From Pseudomonadales bacterium (lineage in GTDB: Bacteria; Pseudomonadota; Gammaproteobacteria; Pseudomonadales; UBA7239), in the NCBI GenBank assembly GCA_028280345.1, contig JANQLY010000014.1, positions 124,001 to 188,000 of the forward strand: DNA of 64,000 nucleotides, given 5' to 3'. Below the pieces are notes generated by a model. That model made no database searches, was not told the DNA's origin, and saw only the letters and a list, made by a program, of their open reading frames with translations. A program made the position numbers and the translations under genes. Below, piece after piece: positions 1 through 8,317 of the stretch. The first letter of the stretch is position 1. The number at the start of each line of letters is the position of its first letter.

Positions 1-2
1 CT

Positions 3-305
3 AGCTATAATATCATTGCTGAGGAAGTAAATGAAATTAAGATTCTTAACTCAGACTTCGAACTCATAAATACAATTACTGACAAGTCAGATATTTCTAC
101 TTTCAAAAAAGAGTGGGAGCACTTGGAAAAAATAGAGACACCACCAAACTATGACTGGACTCACAAAATAGATATTTCAGGTGGAAAGCTATCCGGTCGT
201 TGGCTGTACAATCAAGCTGGCTATATCTCAAAATTAAATAAACAACTAAAGCCAAGTTACAAAATTAATAATGCAACCAACTTTAAAAATGCTCTCGGCT
301 TATAA
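3..305 (+). CDS. Hypothetical protein, 5'-truncated by window edge
   Basis: The reading frame is open from base 3 to the stop at 303-305, so about 100 residues of the C-terminal part are visible and the true start lies outside the window. An internal ATG at 123 exists, but the upstream frame is open and similar in composition. The visible part is polar and Lys/Asn rich, with no signal peptide or membrane segment and no motif I recognise. It is AT-rich compared with the catabolic genes from 1.57 kb on. It is followed at once by an attC-like palindrome, so it may be the gene of an integron cassette. Confidence 0.55.
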   Translation, partial: SYNIIAEEVNEIKILNSDFELINTITDKSDISTFKKEWEHLEKIETPPNYDWTHKIDISGGKLSGRWLYNQAGYISKLNKQLKPSYKINNATNFKNALGL

Positions 306-371
306 CCAGCTTAGGCACCAGACACTCAAAAGCCCAGTGGCTTTTTCGGCCCATTGATAAGAGCGTTATAT
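300..371 (+). other. attC-like imperfect palindrome (candidate integron recombination site 1)
   Basis: The element begins TTATAAC at the stop codon of the upstream gene and ends GTTATAT just before the next start codon at 377. The ends are mutually complementary at ATAAC..CTTA / TAAG..GTTAT, and the centre contains an AAAGCC/GGCTTT hairpin. The 72-bp size, the position between stop and next start, and the GCGTTA end fit attC sites. The 3' core GTTATAT deviates from the canonical GTTRRRY, so the call is tentative. Confidence 0.4.
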
Positions 372-376
372 GGACA

Positions 377-754
377 ATGACTGACTACTGGATACAAAAA
401 TCTGATTTTTCTAGCGATGAGGTAAAAAATTCAGCAAGGCGTGATATCCATGATGCTTTTGACAAATTTGACTGGAATGCTGAGTTAAAAGAATTTGATA
501 AAATCGAAGAGAATGGATGCCCACCAGGATTTGGCGTGATACAAAATGGAAAGATATTGCATATATGCCCCAAAGATTTAAAAGAGGTGTATTTTTTCTA
601 TCATTACACCAAGAGAAGTAAATTTTTGGGTCTTATCTCACATAAAAGTGAAGAAGTACACATGGTCACATACTACGAATTTAAAAATGTCCACAAACTT
701 ATAGATATTTTTCTTGATGGAAAAGAGAATGAAATCCTGGATATATCCATATAA
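377..754 (+). CDS. Hypothetical protein, cassette-like
   Basis: This 125-residue soluble protein matches no family I recognise. It is rich in Asp, Lys and aromatic residues and has no signal peptide or membrane segment. The middle shows a Gly-Cys-Pro-Pro-Gly-Phe-Gly turn followed by predicted beta strands (VIQNGKILHICP) and a YYEF strand, suggesting a small alpha/beta fold. The ATG lies 5 bases after the end of an attC-like element without a convincing ribosome site, as is usual for integron cassette genes. The stop overlaps the next attC-like element. Confidence 0.6.
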   Translation: MTDYWIQKSDFSSDEVKNSARRDIHDAFDKFDWNAELKEFDKIEENGCPPGFGVIQNGKILHICPKDLKEVYFFYHYTKRSKFLGLISHKSEEVHMVTYYEFKNVHKLIDIFLDGKENEILDISI

Positions 755-811
755 CCAACCGTCTCATGCCACGGACTACCTGGACGGCAGCCCGTGCGCA
801 AGGCGTTAAGT
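749..811 (+). other. attC-like imperfect palindrome (candidate integron recombination site 2)
   Basis: The element runs from ATATAAC, overlapping the preceding stop, to GTTAAGT, which fits the integron core consensus GTTRRRY exactly. An internal CACGG/CCGTG inverted repeat and the preceding GGC of the GGCGTTAAG end support a foldable site. The 63-bp length is within the usual attC range, and the next ATG (816) follows within 5 bases. Confidence 0.45.
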
Positions 812-815
812 GTAC

Positions 816-1184
816 ATGGAAATATTGAGCGACTATCAAATCAGTGTAATTCGGCAAGTTTGGATCTTGCTTATAATTCTATTTACAATATCTACGTTCT
901 ACCTAATTAAAACAAAATCTATTCTGAAATCGGCACATGGCTACTTGATACTATTAGGTTTTGCTTATGCTGTTATTGCATGTGAGAAAACCGAGTTTGC
1001 TCCAGACAATCACTGGTATTGGCCAGTGTACTTTTTCTTTTTAGCATCTTTAGCTTCAATGTTATATTCGTTAAAAGCCTTCAAAGGCAAAAAGGTTATT
1101 CATTTAATTCATACTGTAACTATCTTTTCAAGCTTATTGGTTAACTTTGTTGCACTAATGGCTATTTCACATGACTGGATTTAA
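816..1184 (+). CDS. Hypothetical small integral membrane protein
   Basis: This is a 122-residue protein of unknown function with four hydrophobic segments (roughly residues 13-31, 42-55, 69-85 and 98-115), so it is probably an inner-membrane protein. A GTG at 810 in the same frame is an alternative start; the ATG at 816 was preferred because the GTG lies inside the preceding attC-like core. The gene is AT-rich and co-oriented with its three neighbours, in keeping with a cassette gene. No conserved motif was recognised. Confidence 0.55.
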   Translation: MEILSDYQISVIRQVWILLIILFTISTFYLIKTKSILKSAHGYLILLGFAYAVIACEKTEFAPDNHWYWPVYFFFLASLASMLYSLKAFKGKKVIHLIHTVTIFSSLLVNFVALMAISHDWI

Positions 1185-1235
1185 AATACTTAACAAGTGT
1201 CAGCACAATCACAGCTTCGCTGCACAGAAATTGAG

Positions 1236-1523
1236 ATGAGCATAAGAGAAATTACGGGTCTAGTTTTGATTATAGTTAGTGTAATTATTGCGCCTTTCTT
1301 TTACTGGATCAGCATTAAGTATTTATATGTTGCTTTCTTCTTTGTAATCATAGGCGGCCCACTTTTTTACACAGCAAGGGTTATGCGCAAAGAAGAGGAA
1401 TCTTTAAAAGAAAGGTATGGTAATAGTATATCCGGGCACATTCCACCAATTGGGGAAGCACGTGGGTTCGGAGGATTTAAAGGTGATTCTTCATTTGGCG
1501 ATGATGGCTTTGATGGGGATTAA
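1236..1523 (+). CDS. Hypothetical small membrane protein with acidic/Gly-rich tail
   Basis: This 95-residue protein has two adjacent hydrophobic segments near residues 5-25 and 28-46, then a basic/acidic stretch, and a C-terminal tail rich in Gly, Phe and Asp (GFGGF, FGDDGFDGD). The same frame is open upstream to a GTG at 1197, but those 13 extra residues are polar and fall in what looks like a decayed attC element (about 1190-1235, starting TTAACAAG and holding a CAGC/GCTG hairpin), so the ATG at 1236 was chosen. Function is unknown. It is the last gene of the plus-strand array before the unrelated minus-strand catabolic operon. Confidence 0.5.
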   Translation: MSIREITGLVLIIVSVIIAPFFYWISIKYLYVAFFFVIIGGPLFYTARVMRKEEESLKERYGNSISGHIPPIGEARGFGGFKGDSSFGDDGFDGD

Positions 1524-1565
1524 AAGCACTTTACCATTAACAAAAAATCGAACTTGCTCCAACAA

Positions 1566-2864
1566 CTACTCCGCCGACAGCAACATACACCCACCTAACG
1601 GCCCGCCACCTGCAGCGGCCACCGCCAGCTTCGGTGCTGACTTACCAAAGTTTTGCAACTGACGTTCGCCACCTTCACCCCACAACTGGGTACAGGCCTC
1701 ATGCAAAAAGCCATAGCCGTGTAAACGCCCCGCCGATAACTGGCCGCCGTGGGTGTTGAGTGGAATCTTGCCTTCCAGCGCAATGTTTGAAGTATCTTTT
1801 AAAAAGTCTTTCGCCTCACCCTTGCCACAAAAGCCCAATGCTTCAAGCCAGGCCAAGGTAATGAAACTGAAACCATCGTAGAGTTCTGCGACATCCACAT
1901 CGTCCGGTTTGTAATCAGTGCGTTCCCAAAGCATCGCCCCCGCATCACGCAATGACATCGTTGTCATATCGTCCCACTGATCCCAGGAGGGGCGCCCGCG
2001 AATCGCGGAACCAATCGATTCCACCTTGATGACAGGCTTACGCATATCTTTTGCCGCATCCACGCGGGATACAATCACCGCCGTGGAGCCATCTGCCGGC
2101 GCATCGCAATCAAACAGACAAAACGGATCGCTGATCATACGTGCATTGAAATAGTCTTCCCGGGTCATCGGGTCGCGGTACACCGCTTTCGGGTTCAGTC
2201 CCGCATTGCGACGCGAATTAACCGCAATCGAGCACAGTGCTTCCCGCGTAGTACCGAACTCATGGAAGTGGCGTTGTGCACACAGCGCAATCCAGCACGC
2301 TGCTGACGCCGCGCCAAACGGCAAGCTCCACTGCTGCACACCATTGGCTCGAGGTATCGCTCCCATACCTCCACTGCCGGTCACTTTCTTGTGCGGTTTG
2401 TCTTCTACCACCTCAGCCTGCTGCGCCTTGCGCGCTGCGGCTTTTTCCCGCAACGGTTGCATATCGAGTTTGCGACCACCTACCGCAGCGGTCGCTTCCC
2501 ATACCGTACGAAAGCACAACACATGCTTCGCATAACCCGCTGCAACCGCAGCACAGGCGGTAATCACTGAACCTAACTGACCGGATTGCTCCATACCTCC
2601 ATTCACCCAGTCGAGTTTCAGGCGCAGCATGTCCTGCACTTCATTAACACCCCCACCGGTAAACCCTGGCGCACCGGCAATCCCGGCACCGGGGTAGGTA
2701 CACAGGCCGTCAATATCATCGCGAGTCAACCCCGCATCCTCAATCGCCTGCAAGCACGCATCAGCGGTTAACTCCAGAGGATCGCGGTTTAGACGACGCC
2801 CCACATCGGATTGCCCAATTCCAGTAATCGCTGCTTTTCGTTCAAGGTTATCAACATGCGCCAT
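1566..2864 (-). CDS. Thiolase-like protein (SCP2/lipid-transfer thiolase family, Ltp-like)
   Basis: This is a 432-residue thiolase-fold protein of the SCP2/nonspecific lipid-transfer branch: an AITGIGQSDVGRR start, an ELTADACLQAIEDAGL helix, a late ELYDGFSF motif and an NTHGGQLSAGRLHG glycine-rich motif near the C-terminus. The Asn-Xaa-Cys-Ser/Thr-Gly nucleophile loop of Claisen thiolases is not present; the corresponding stretch reads MEQSGQLGS. This favours the aldolase-type Ltp role known from sterol side-chain degradation, where such proteins act with a DUF35 partner, over a beta-ketothiolase role. The DUF35 gene lies 11 bp upstream in the same operon. The substrate is unknown; a bile-acid or isoprenoid-like CoA ester is an inference from the regulon. 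Confidence 0.85.
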   Translation of the reverse strand: MAHVDNLERKAAITGIGQSDVGRRLNRDPLELTADACLQAIEDAGLTRDDIDGLCTYPGAGIAGAPGFTGGGVNEVQDMLRLKLDWVNGGMEQSGQLGSVITACAAVAAGYAKHVLCFRTVWEATAAVGGRKLDMQPLREKAAARKAQQAEVVEDKPHKKVTGSGGMGAIPRANGVQQWSLPFGAASAACWIALCAQRHFHEFGTTREALCSIAVNSRRNAGLNPKAVYRDPMTREDYFNARMISDPFCLFDCDAPADGSTAVIVSRVDAAKDMRKPVIKVESIGSAIRGRPSWDQWDDMTTMSLRDAGAMLWERTDYKPDDVDVAELYDGFSFITLAWLEALGFCGKGEAKDFLKDTSNIALEGKIPLNTHGGQLSAGRLHGYGFLHEACTQLWGEGGERQLQNFGKSAPKLAVAAAGGGPLGGCMLLSAE

Positions 2865-2875
2865 GATTTTTCACC

Positions 2876-3307
2876 TTATCCATTTGCCGGCTCAAACAGC
2901 GGCATAAAAATAATGCCATCATCCTGCTCTTCAAATACAACCTGTAGCGGCATACCGATCTCAACCTTGTCGATGTCACAATTAACAATATTCGTCATCA
3001 AACGCACACTCGGGTCTTCATCAATTTCCACAAGGCCAATCACATAAGGTGGTTCAAAACCGGGAATCCACGGCTGCTGGTTAATCGTATAGCTGTATAG
3101 CGTTGCTTTGCCTGAAACAGGCTTTGGCGCAAGGTTCTTGCTCAAACACTGTGGGCAAATCGGTTGCGGTGGATGCACAATCGTCGCGCAGTCTGCACAG
3201 CATAAAAAACTCAGCTCATTATCTGCACCGCCGGTCCAGAAATGCACGTTGTCCCGGGTCAATCCGGGCTGAATACGAAAGGGTTTTTCAGCAGTATTAT
3301 CTGACAT
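2876..3307 (-). CDS. DUF35 Zn-ribbon/OB-fold protein, partner of thiolase-like protein
   Basis: This is a 143-residue protein with the rubredoxin-like zinc ribbon (Cys37/Cys40 and Cys51/Cys54, CADC and CPQC) followed by an OB-fold that includes the family phrase GKATLYSYTI and a VIGLVEIDE strand. It belongs to the DUF35/ChsH2-C-terminal type, whose members bind acyl-CoA and form complexes with Ltp2-type thiolase-like aldolases or activate thiolases. It sits between the TetR gene (14 bp) and the thiolase-like gene (11 bp), so co-translation and complex formation are expected. No hydratase domain is fused, unlike ChsH2. Confidence 0.88.
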   Translation of the reverse strand: MSDNTAEKPFRIQPGLTRDNVHFWTGGADNELSFLCCADCATIVHPPQPICPQCLSKNLAPKPVSGKATLYSYTINQQPWIPGFEPPYVIGLVEIDEDPSVRLMTNIVNCDIDKVEIGMPLQVVFEEQDDGIIFMPLFEPANG

Positions 3308-3321
3308 GACAGAATCTCTTG

Positions 3322-3966
3322 TTACAGTTCGTTATGTGAGCCGCGGGTAATAGTTTGATAGAGAATCCACGCCGATGTCTCTACCAGGTCATCGCGATTC
3401 AAACCAAGACCTTCCAGCTCCCTGCGGTAGGCCGACAAGCGATCAAGTATCGCCCCCATGGCCACAGCTGCCGCCATCGGATTAAAATGCGGATTATTGC
3501 TGGAGACCTCTGACATTTTCTCCACCATCGCATTCAGCAATGGCGTGGTTGCCTTACTGCGCACAGTAAGAAAACGTATATCGCCTTCATCTGCAGCGAG
3601 ATTACGTACTCGCAACACCGCCCCATGCTCATCCCAATAGTGAATAAACGCTGCCACCACTTCGCGGGCTTTCTGTAAACCATTGTCACCCTGCCAGTCG
3701 CCTTCAAACAGCTTCATCAGGCTCGGCATCTCTTCCGTCGCCTCCTCAGCCAGCTCCAGAACCACATCCTCCACGTCCTTGAAATACTGATAGAACGTCG
3801 CCGGAGATGTACCTACGGCACGGGCAATATCCACCACACGCAAATCCCGCAGGCTTGCGGTTTTAAGTAGCTCAATAGTGGCATCCATTAACTGGCGACG
3901 CTTCGCCAATGCGCGGGAACCGAGCGGACGCCCGGTTTGATCGACAATCTCTTTTTCAGCAGGCAT
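3322..3966 (-). CDS. TetR/AcrR family transcriptional regulator
   Basis: This is a 214-residue TetR-type repressor. The N-terminal helix-turn-helix spans about residues 20-65 (LMDATIELLKTASLRDLRV, then a GTSPATFYQYFKD recognition helix); the helical C-terminal ligand domain follows. An in-frame extension to 4029 exists but carries atypical Cys-rich sequence, so the ATG at 3966 was chosen. The gene is the second in the amidohydrolase-TetR-DUF35-thiolase operon, which implies autoregulation. The most probable operator is the AATCTGAC-N5-GTCAGATT palindrome found twice upstream of this operon and once between the Rieske and SDR operons. The likely effector is a CoA ester or hydrophobic substrate of the pathway; that is inference. 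Confidence 0.9.
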   Translation of the reverse strand: MPAEKEIVDQTGRPLGSRALAKRRQLMDATIELLKTASLRDLRVVDIARAVGTSPATFYQYFKDVEDVVLELAEEATEEMPSLMKLFEGDWQGDNGLQKAREVVAAFIHYWDEHGAVLRVRNLAADEGDIRFLTVRSKATTPLLNAMVEKMSEVSSNNPHFNPMAAAVAMGAILDRLSAYRRELEGLGLNRDDLVETSAWILYQTITRGSHNEL

Positions 3967-4050
3967 ACAGCATTCTATATAACAACGTTCAGCAATGACA
4001 TTGATTGTGAGCAAGATTGCCGGTGGCAACCTTGCTCATCGGGTAATGTC

Positions 4051-5379
4051 TTACTTCTGTACAAACGCGCTGGCGAGTTGATTCACCACATCTTCCGCAA
4101 GCACGATGCGGTTACCTTCAACAGCCGGGTTACCGCCCATACCTTCCATCAGAGAGGTGTCTACATTGGGGGATAATTTGCGCAAGGCACCAACCGTGCA
4201 CTCCTCTTTCGGGAAGGGTAGTTCATAGTTGAATTCGCGCATCGCATTGAGGTGAGTCATCTTGTTAATATCTTCATCACTGATATCAATACCTTCGAAA
4301 TGCTCCCACAAGCGCTCTGGCGCTTCCGGCCAGGTGGTGTCAGAGTGCGGGTAATCACACTCCCACATAATGGTGTCGATACCGATTTGCTCGCGCATCT
4401 TCACACCCACCGGATCGTCGATAAAGCAATTCAGCAGACGCTCTTTGAAGACATCACTAGGCAATTTCGGCTCACCGTTTTCTTTCTTGCCAAAATCCTG
4501 GTGGGTCCAGGCGTGATGATGTGTGTAGACATAATCAGAACGCTCATAGAAATATGGCACCCAACCAATACCACCTTCACTCAGGGCAAACTTGATGTCC
4601 GGGAAGCGACGCAAGACGTTGGAGAACACCAGATCCGCTGCAAGGTTGCCGATACTCATTGGTGTGGTGGTAATCATCGCATCAATCGGTGAATCCATAG
4701 TAGAAAAGTTCATACCACCGGCGGAACCAATATGAATACAAACCACCATGCCTTCATCAGAACACGCTTTCCAGTACGGATCCCAGTATTCATTGTGCAG
4801 GGATGGAAAACCCAGCTTCTCCGGGTTTTCACTGAAATTCACCGTCTTGCAACCTTTTCTGGCAACACGATGCACTTCCTCTGCCATCAGCTTTGGATCC
4901 CATAGTGCTGGCAAGCACAGCGGAATCATACGGCCAGGGTGGGTACCGCACCATTCATCAATATGCCAGTCGTTATAGGCCTGCAACATCACTCGCGCTA
5001 ACTCAGGGTCACCGCCCTTGGCACATTCTGCCCATAACTGTCCAACAAAGCCCGGGAATGAAGGAAAACAGATCTGCGCCAACACGCCATTCACATTCAT
5101 GTCCTCGACACGAGCGTCAATGTCATAGCAACCTTTTCGCAACTGGGCATATTGGGTGGGCTCAACACCGTATTCTGCCGGAACACGACCGACCACAGCA
5201 TTGAGACCGATATTGGGCAATTGGCGTCCGTTAAATTCCCAGACATCACAACCACTGGGCAGGGTCGTGACTTTAGGTGCCTTGTCTTTCCACTCATCAG
5301 TAAGGTGGCCCTCAAACAAATCCGGCGGCTCGACCACGTGATCGTCCACGGAAATCAGAATCATGTCTTCTAGTTGCAT
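4051..5379 (-). CDS. Amidohydrolase-2 family TIM-barrel hydrolase/decarboxylase
   Basis: This 442-residue protein of the amidohydrolase-related (PF04909-type) family begins with the metal-binding DDHVVEPPDLF strand (Asp12-x-His14 type). Further on it has the VCIHIGSAGG histidine, an ALSEGGIGWVPYFYER motif and the closing WECDYPHSD aspartate. Members hydrolyse C-N or C-C bonds or decarboxylate, and are frequent in aromatic and steroid catabolic clusters. A GGAG ribosome site sits 7 bases before the ATG. It is the first gene of its operon, 72 bp from a 21-bp operator palindrome. The exact reaction cannot be read from sequence. Confidence 0.87.
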   Translation of the reverse strand: MQLEDMILISVDDHVVEPPDLFEGHLTDEWKDKAPKVTTLPSGCDVWEFNGRQLPNIGLNAVVGRVPAEYGVEPTQYAQLRKGCYDIDARVEDMNVNGVLAQICFPSFPGFVGQLWAECAKGGDPELARVMLQAYNDWHIDEWCGTHPGRMIPLCLPALWDPKLMAEEVHRVARKGCKTVNFSENPEKLGFPSLHNEYWDPYWKACSDEGMVVCIHIGSAGGMNFSTMDSPIDAMITTTPMSIGNLAADLVFSNVLRRFPDIKFALSEGGIGWVPYFYERSDYVYTHHHAWTHQDFGKKENGEPKLPSDVFKERLLNCFIDDPVGVKMREQIGIDTIMWECDYPHSDTTWPEAPERLWEHFEGIDISDEDINKMTHLNAMREFNYELPFPKEECTVGALRKLSPNVDTSLMEGMGGNPAVEGNRIVLAEDVVNQLASAFVQK

Positions 5380-5450
5380 AGCGGCATCTCCTCTCGAATT
5401 CTGTTACTCATATTGATATGTATCTGGATATTGTCCCAGGCTACCACAAC

Positions 5451-5471
5451 AATCTGACAGTCCGTCAGATT
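5451..5471. promoter_or_regulatory. TetR-type operator copy 1 (AATCTGAC-N5-GTCAGATT)
   Basis: This is a perfect inverted repeat with 8-bp arms and a 5-bp centre, 72 bp upstream of the amidohydrolase start codon. The same 21-bp pattern occurs at 5516 and 17652, the latter 71 bp upstream of the Rieske start. A TetR gene lies in the operon it precedes. Confidence 0.8.
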
Positions 5472-5515
5472 TGATAAACGCAGTATAAGGCCAACATTTG
5501 ATCCAGATCAACACA

Positions 5516-5536
5516 AATCTGACATAATATCAGATT
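5516..5536. promoter_or_regulatory. TetR-type operator copy 2
   Basis: This inverted repeat has 7-bp arms AATCTGA/TCAGATT with a 7-bp centre and a total length of 21 bp, the same frame as copy 1 but with the innermost C-G pair lost. It lies 65 bp further upstream of copy 1, about six helical turns, which would place two dimers on the same face. It could also serve the plus-strand kinase gene at 5730. Confidence 0.7.
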
Positions 5537-5574
5537 ATTTTCTTCCTAACGAAAAACCCTTTATAAGCTATTGA

Positions 5575-5597
5575 TTTTAAAAGATTATCTTTTAAAA
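5575..5597. promoter_or_regulatory. AT-rich perfect palindrome upstream of histidine kinase
   Basis: A 10-bp arm TTTTAAAAGA is followed by TTA and its exact complement, giving 23 bp of perfect dyad symmetry about 130 bp upstream of the kinase start. It has no T-tract and no gene ends next to it, so an operator is more likely than a terminator. The cognate regulator is unknown. Confidence 0.45.
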
Positions 5598-5729
5598 GAC
5601 AGCGCTAGTGTCTGCGCTTCCAGCCCCAATATAAATGGCAATGCCAGTGAGGAAGCCGTGGATATCTGAGCAAAAATCAGCGGGGCCTTTTGCATAGACT
5701 TGCCCGACATTTGTCCCTATGCTTGGTCC

Positions 5730-7688
5730 ATGCGGCCATTTTTTACAAAGTGTTTTTCAGCAGTCATGTGCAGGCTATCCTCTGCTGTCCTGTTTCCTGT
5801 TTGTATCCTGAGCCTGCTATTCGGCAGCGCATCGTTGCAGGCCCAACACTATCAAACAGATATAACGGCCACAGGTAGCAAACCCTTTTTATTAAAAAGC
5901 CACCTGCTCTATTTCCAGGATGACGACAAAGCCCTGCGCATAGAGGACCTCGCCCAATCTGTTACCAGCGCACCGGATCAAATGTGGATCAAAGGCGATG
6001 ACTACACCACAAGCCCGGTACGTTTCACTCCCACCTGGATATATTTTCAACTGCAAAACAGCAGCGAGCAAGACCAGGATATCACCCTGTTTTGTCGCGA
6101 TGGCATGGTCAACCATATTGATTTCTATCTGGTTAGTGATAACGGCACGCTGCTTGACCAGGGAAAGGCAGGTGCATTAATACCGGCCGAGCAGCGTATC
6201 AACGAACACGCCTACCCGGTTTTCCCCATCACATTGCAAGCAGGTGAAACCGTTAACGTATTCTTTTTTGTCGAAGGGCGCGCCAATATTTTTATTTCAC
6301 AGCTTTCACTCAGCACGCCTGAAGATGTGGAAATACGAGTGCAACGCCACGGTTTTGCGATGTGGTATTTTTTCGGCTGTATGACAATTTTTGCCATCAT
6401 CACGCTTGGCTTGTTTTACTCAACCCGCCATAAAAGCTATCTGATGTTTCTCGGCTTTATCACTGCAACTCTTATCATTTATTTTATTCGTAGCAATTTT
6501 TATTTCACGCTGCTTGAACCCAAAAACCCGGTAATACAGCTATATATTGAAATGCTGGCTATTATTTTAATGTTTACTTTTGCATTTTATTTCGCCAATC
6601 ATTTCCTTGGGTTAAAAGTACGCGCACCGTTAATCTATAAAACTAACAATTTAGTGTCGCTGATTTTACTCATCTACTTCCCTGCGTTTTGCATTATTGG
6701 TTATTACAACGCTGTTTTTATGACCGTACCACTCACGCTGATCAGCATGCTATTACTTCTATGCAACTGGATTGCCTCGGTAAGGTTTGCCGTCACGGGA
6801 CATAAAAACGGACTCTACTATGCCTGGTCATGGAGCATCTGCATTTTCTTTATGTTGTTCGCAGTGCTTTGTGAGGTTGGAATAATCCACAGCGCTATCA
6901 CCACAAACAAGATTGTACAGATCGGCATCGGTGTATTAATCCTGCTACTGTTTATTTCCCTGCTGCTGGACTTCAAACGATTTGTCGAGAACGAACACAG
7001 TCTGCGTGTCAGCAATACTGCCAAAAGCGCCTTCCTTGCCCGGGTCAGTCACGAAATGCGTACACCGCTCAACGGCATTCTCGGCATGGCACAACTACTA
7101 AAAGATACCAGGCTGGATGAGGAACAAGAAAAATACAATCATTTTATTCTTCATTCCGGCGAGCTACTGCTGGATAATATCAACAACATTCTTGACTACT
7201 CTAAAGTTGAAGCTGACAAAATCGTCCTCGACAAAAACCTCGTCGACATTCAGAGCAGCTGTCGGGAAATATTCGAGCTGGCAAAAACCCAGGCAGAGAA
7301 AAAACAACTGGCACTGAGTGTAAATTTTGCCAAACCTTTTCCGGAAGAAATCGAAATTGACTTGTTTTATTTCAAGCAGGTTCTGAACAATTTAATTAGC
7401 AATGCATTAAAGTTTACTGAGAAAGGCCGTATCGATATTTCACTCGATTGTGACCTGAAGCAGCAACGCCTCAGTGTTGCAGTGTCTGATACTGGCGTGG
7501 GCATCAGCAATAGTGAAGTTATCTTTGAAGCATTCTCGCAGGGTGATAACAGCACCACACGCAAATACGGTGGTACAGGTCTCGGGCTTGCAATATGTCA
7601 GAGGATTATTGAATTGATGGGCGGTACTATTGAGGCACATAACAATAGTACCGGAGGGGCAACATTTAGTTTTTCTATTCCTATCTAG
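5730..7688 (+). CDS. 7TM-DISM sensor histidine kinase
   Basis: This membrane histidine kinase is about 650 residues long. It has an N-terminal signal/anchor ([12 protein letters not shown]), a periplasmic 7TMR-DISM extracellular beta domain (to about residue 205), seven transmembrane segments (about 210-415), HisKA with the H-box [10 protein letters not shown] (His441 counted from the ATG at 5730) and HATPase with [16 protein letters not shown] and [10 protein letters not shown]. It ends right after the ATPase domain, so no receiver is fused, and no response-regulator gene is adjacent. DISM domains usually sense carbohydrate or other small ligands. The frame is open to a TTG at 5700; neither start has a strong ribosome site. 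It is convergent with the next gene (6 bp gap). Confidence 0.9.
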   Translation: MRPFFTKCFSAVMCRLSSAVLFPVCILSLLFGSASLQAQHYQTDITATGSKPFLLKSHLLYFQDDDKALRIEDLAQSVTSAPDQMWIKGDDYTTSPVRFTPTWIYFQLQNSSEQDQDITLFCRDGMVNHIDFYLVSDNGTLLDQGKAGALIPAEQRINEHAYPVFPITLQAGETVNVFFFVEGRANIFISQLSLSTPEDVEIRVQRHGFAMWYFFGCMTIFAIITLGLFYSTRHKSYLMFLGFITATLIIYFIRSNFYFTLLEPKNPVIQLYIEMLAIILMFTFAFYFANHFLGLKVRAPLIYKTNNLVSLILLIYFPAFCIIGYYNAVFMTVPLTLISMLLLLCNWIASVRFAVTGHKNGLYYAWSWSICIFFMLFAVLCEVGIIHSAITTNKIVQIGIGVLILLLFISLLLDFKRFVENEHSLRVSNTAKSAFLARVSHEMRTPLNGILGMAQLLKDTRLDEEQEKYNHFILHSGELLLDNINNILDYSKVEADKIVLDKNLVDIQSSCREIFELAKTQAEKKQLALSVNFAKPFPEEIEIDLFYFKQVLNNLISNALKFTEKGRIDISLDCDLKQQRLSVAVSDTGVGISNSEVIFEAFSQGDNSTTRKYGGTGLGLAICQRIIELMGGTIEAHNNSTGGATFSFSIPI

Positions 7689-7694
7689 GCCGAA

Positions 7695-8306
7695 CTACTT
7701 CCGCTGATCTTTTCTCTGTTGTCGGCTTTCTGTTCGAGCCTGCTTATATTCTTGCATAAACTCTCTACGCTCTTCAGGTGACAGTGCTTTTAACTGTTCA
7801 CGCAAGACCGCACGCTGCTGCCTATATTGCTGACGCTCCTGATAGTTTTCAACATCACTTACAGGTCGCACATCACGCTTGTAACCTGCTGCTGTTTGTG
7901 AACTCACTCGCTGATAACTGTCCAGCTTATTGTTGACCGGCTGACGATCATAATACCCGTCGCTCTGCTCCGTTAAACGAATTTCCACTGGCATTTTTTC
8001 CAGACTCTCTCGCAGCTTTTCCTTACGCTCGTCTGTCGGCTGAGTATGTTGCTGCAAAAGGCTTTCACGATGTTCTGCTGTTGTCAGACGACGCTCTGCC
8101 ATAGCCAAAAGGCGCTGCTGCTTTTTGGCGCTTAACTGATCCCATTTAACCTGTTTACGCAACAGTATCACCTGTTGTTGTTCGGTCAGCGTTTGCCATT
8201 GTATTTTTTCAGTTTTCTGCTTGGCGCCTGCATGAGACGGCAACACCACACATAGCATTGCCAAGGCACACAATAGTTTCAACCGATTTAGCGATATGCG
8301 TTTCAT
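7695..8306 (-). CDS. Exported DUF3106-like helical protein
   Basis: This 203-residue protein has a signal peptide (cleavage probably after HAGA) and a Gln/Arg/Lys-rich helical body. Two copies of the DUF3106-type pattern are present: WDQLSAKKQQRLLAMAERR and LKALSPEERREFMQEYKQ. The start was set at the ATG at 8306, which has an AAGGT ribosome site; a TTG two codons upstream is less likely. It follows the pentapeptide gene by 11 bp and is probably co-transcribed with it. Function is unknown; periplasmic chaperone-like helical proteins (Spy/CpxP type) have a similar look, but this is only analogy. Confidence 0.8.
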   Translation of the reverse strand: MKRISLNRLKLLCALAMLCVVLPSHAGAKQKTEKIQWQTLTEQQQVILLRKQVKWDQLSAKKQQRLLAMAERRLTTAEHRESLLQQHTQPTDERKEKLRESLEKMPVEIRLTEQSDGYYDRQPVNNKLDSYQRVSSQTAAGYKRDVRPVSDVENYQERQQYRQQRAVLREQLKALSPEERREFMQEYKQARTESRQQRKDQRK

Positions 8307-8317
8307 GGTCAATTACC

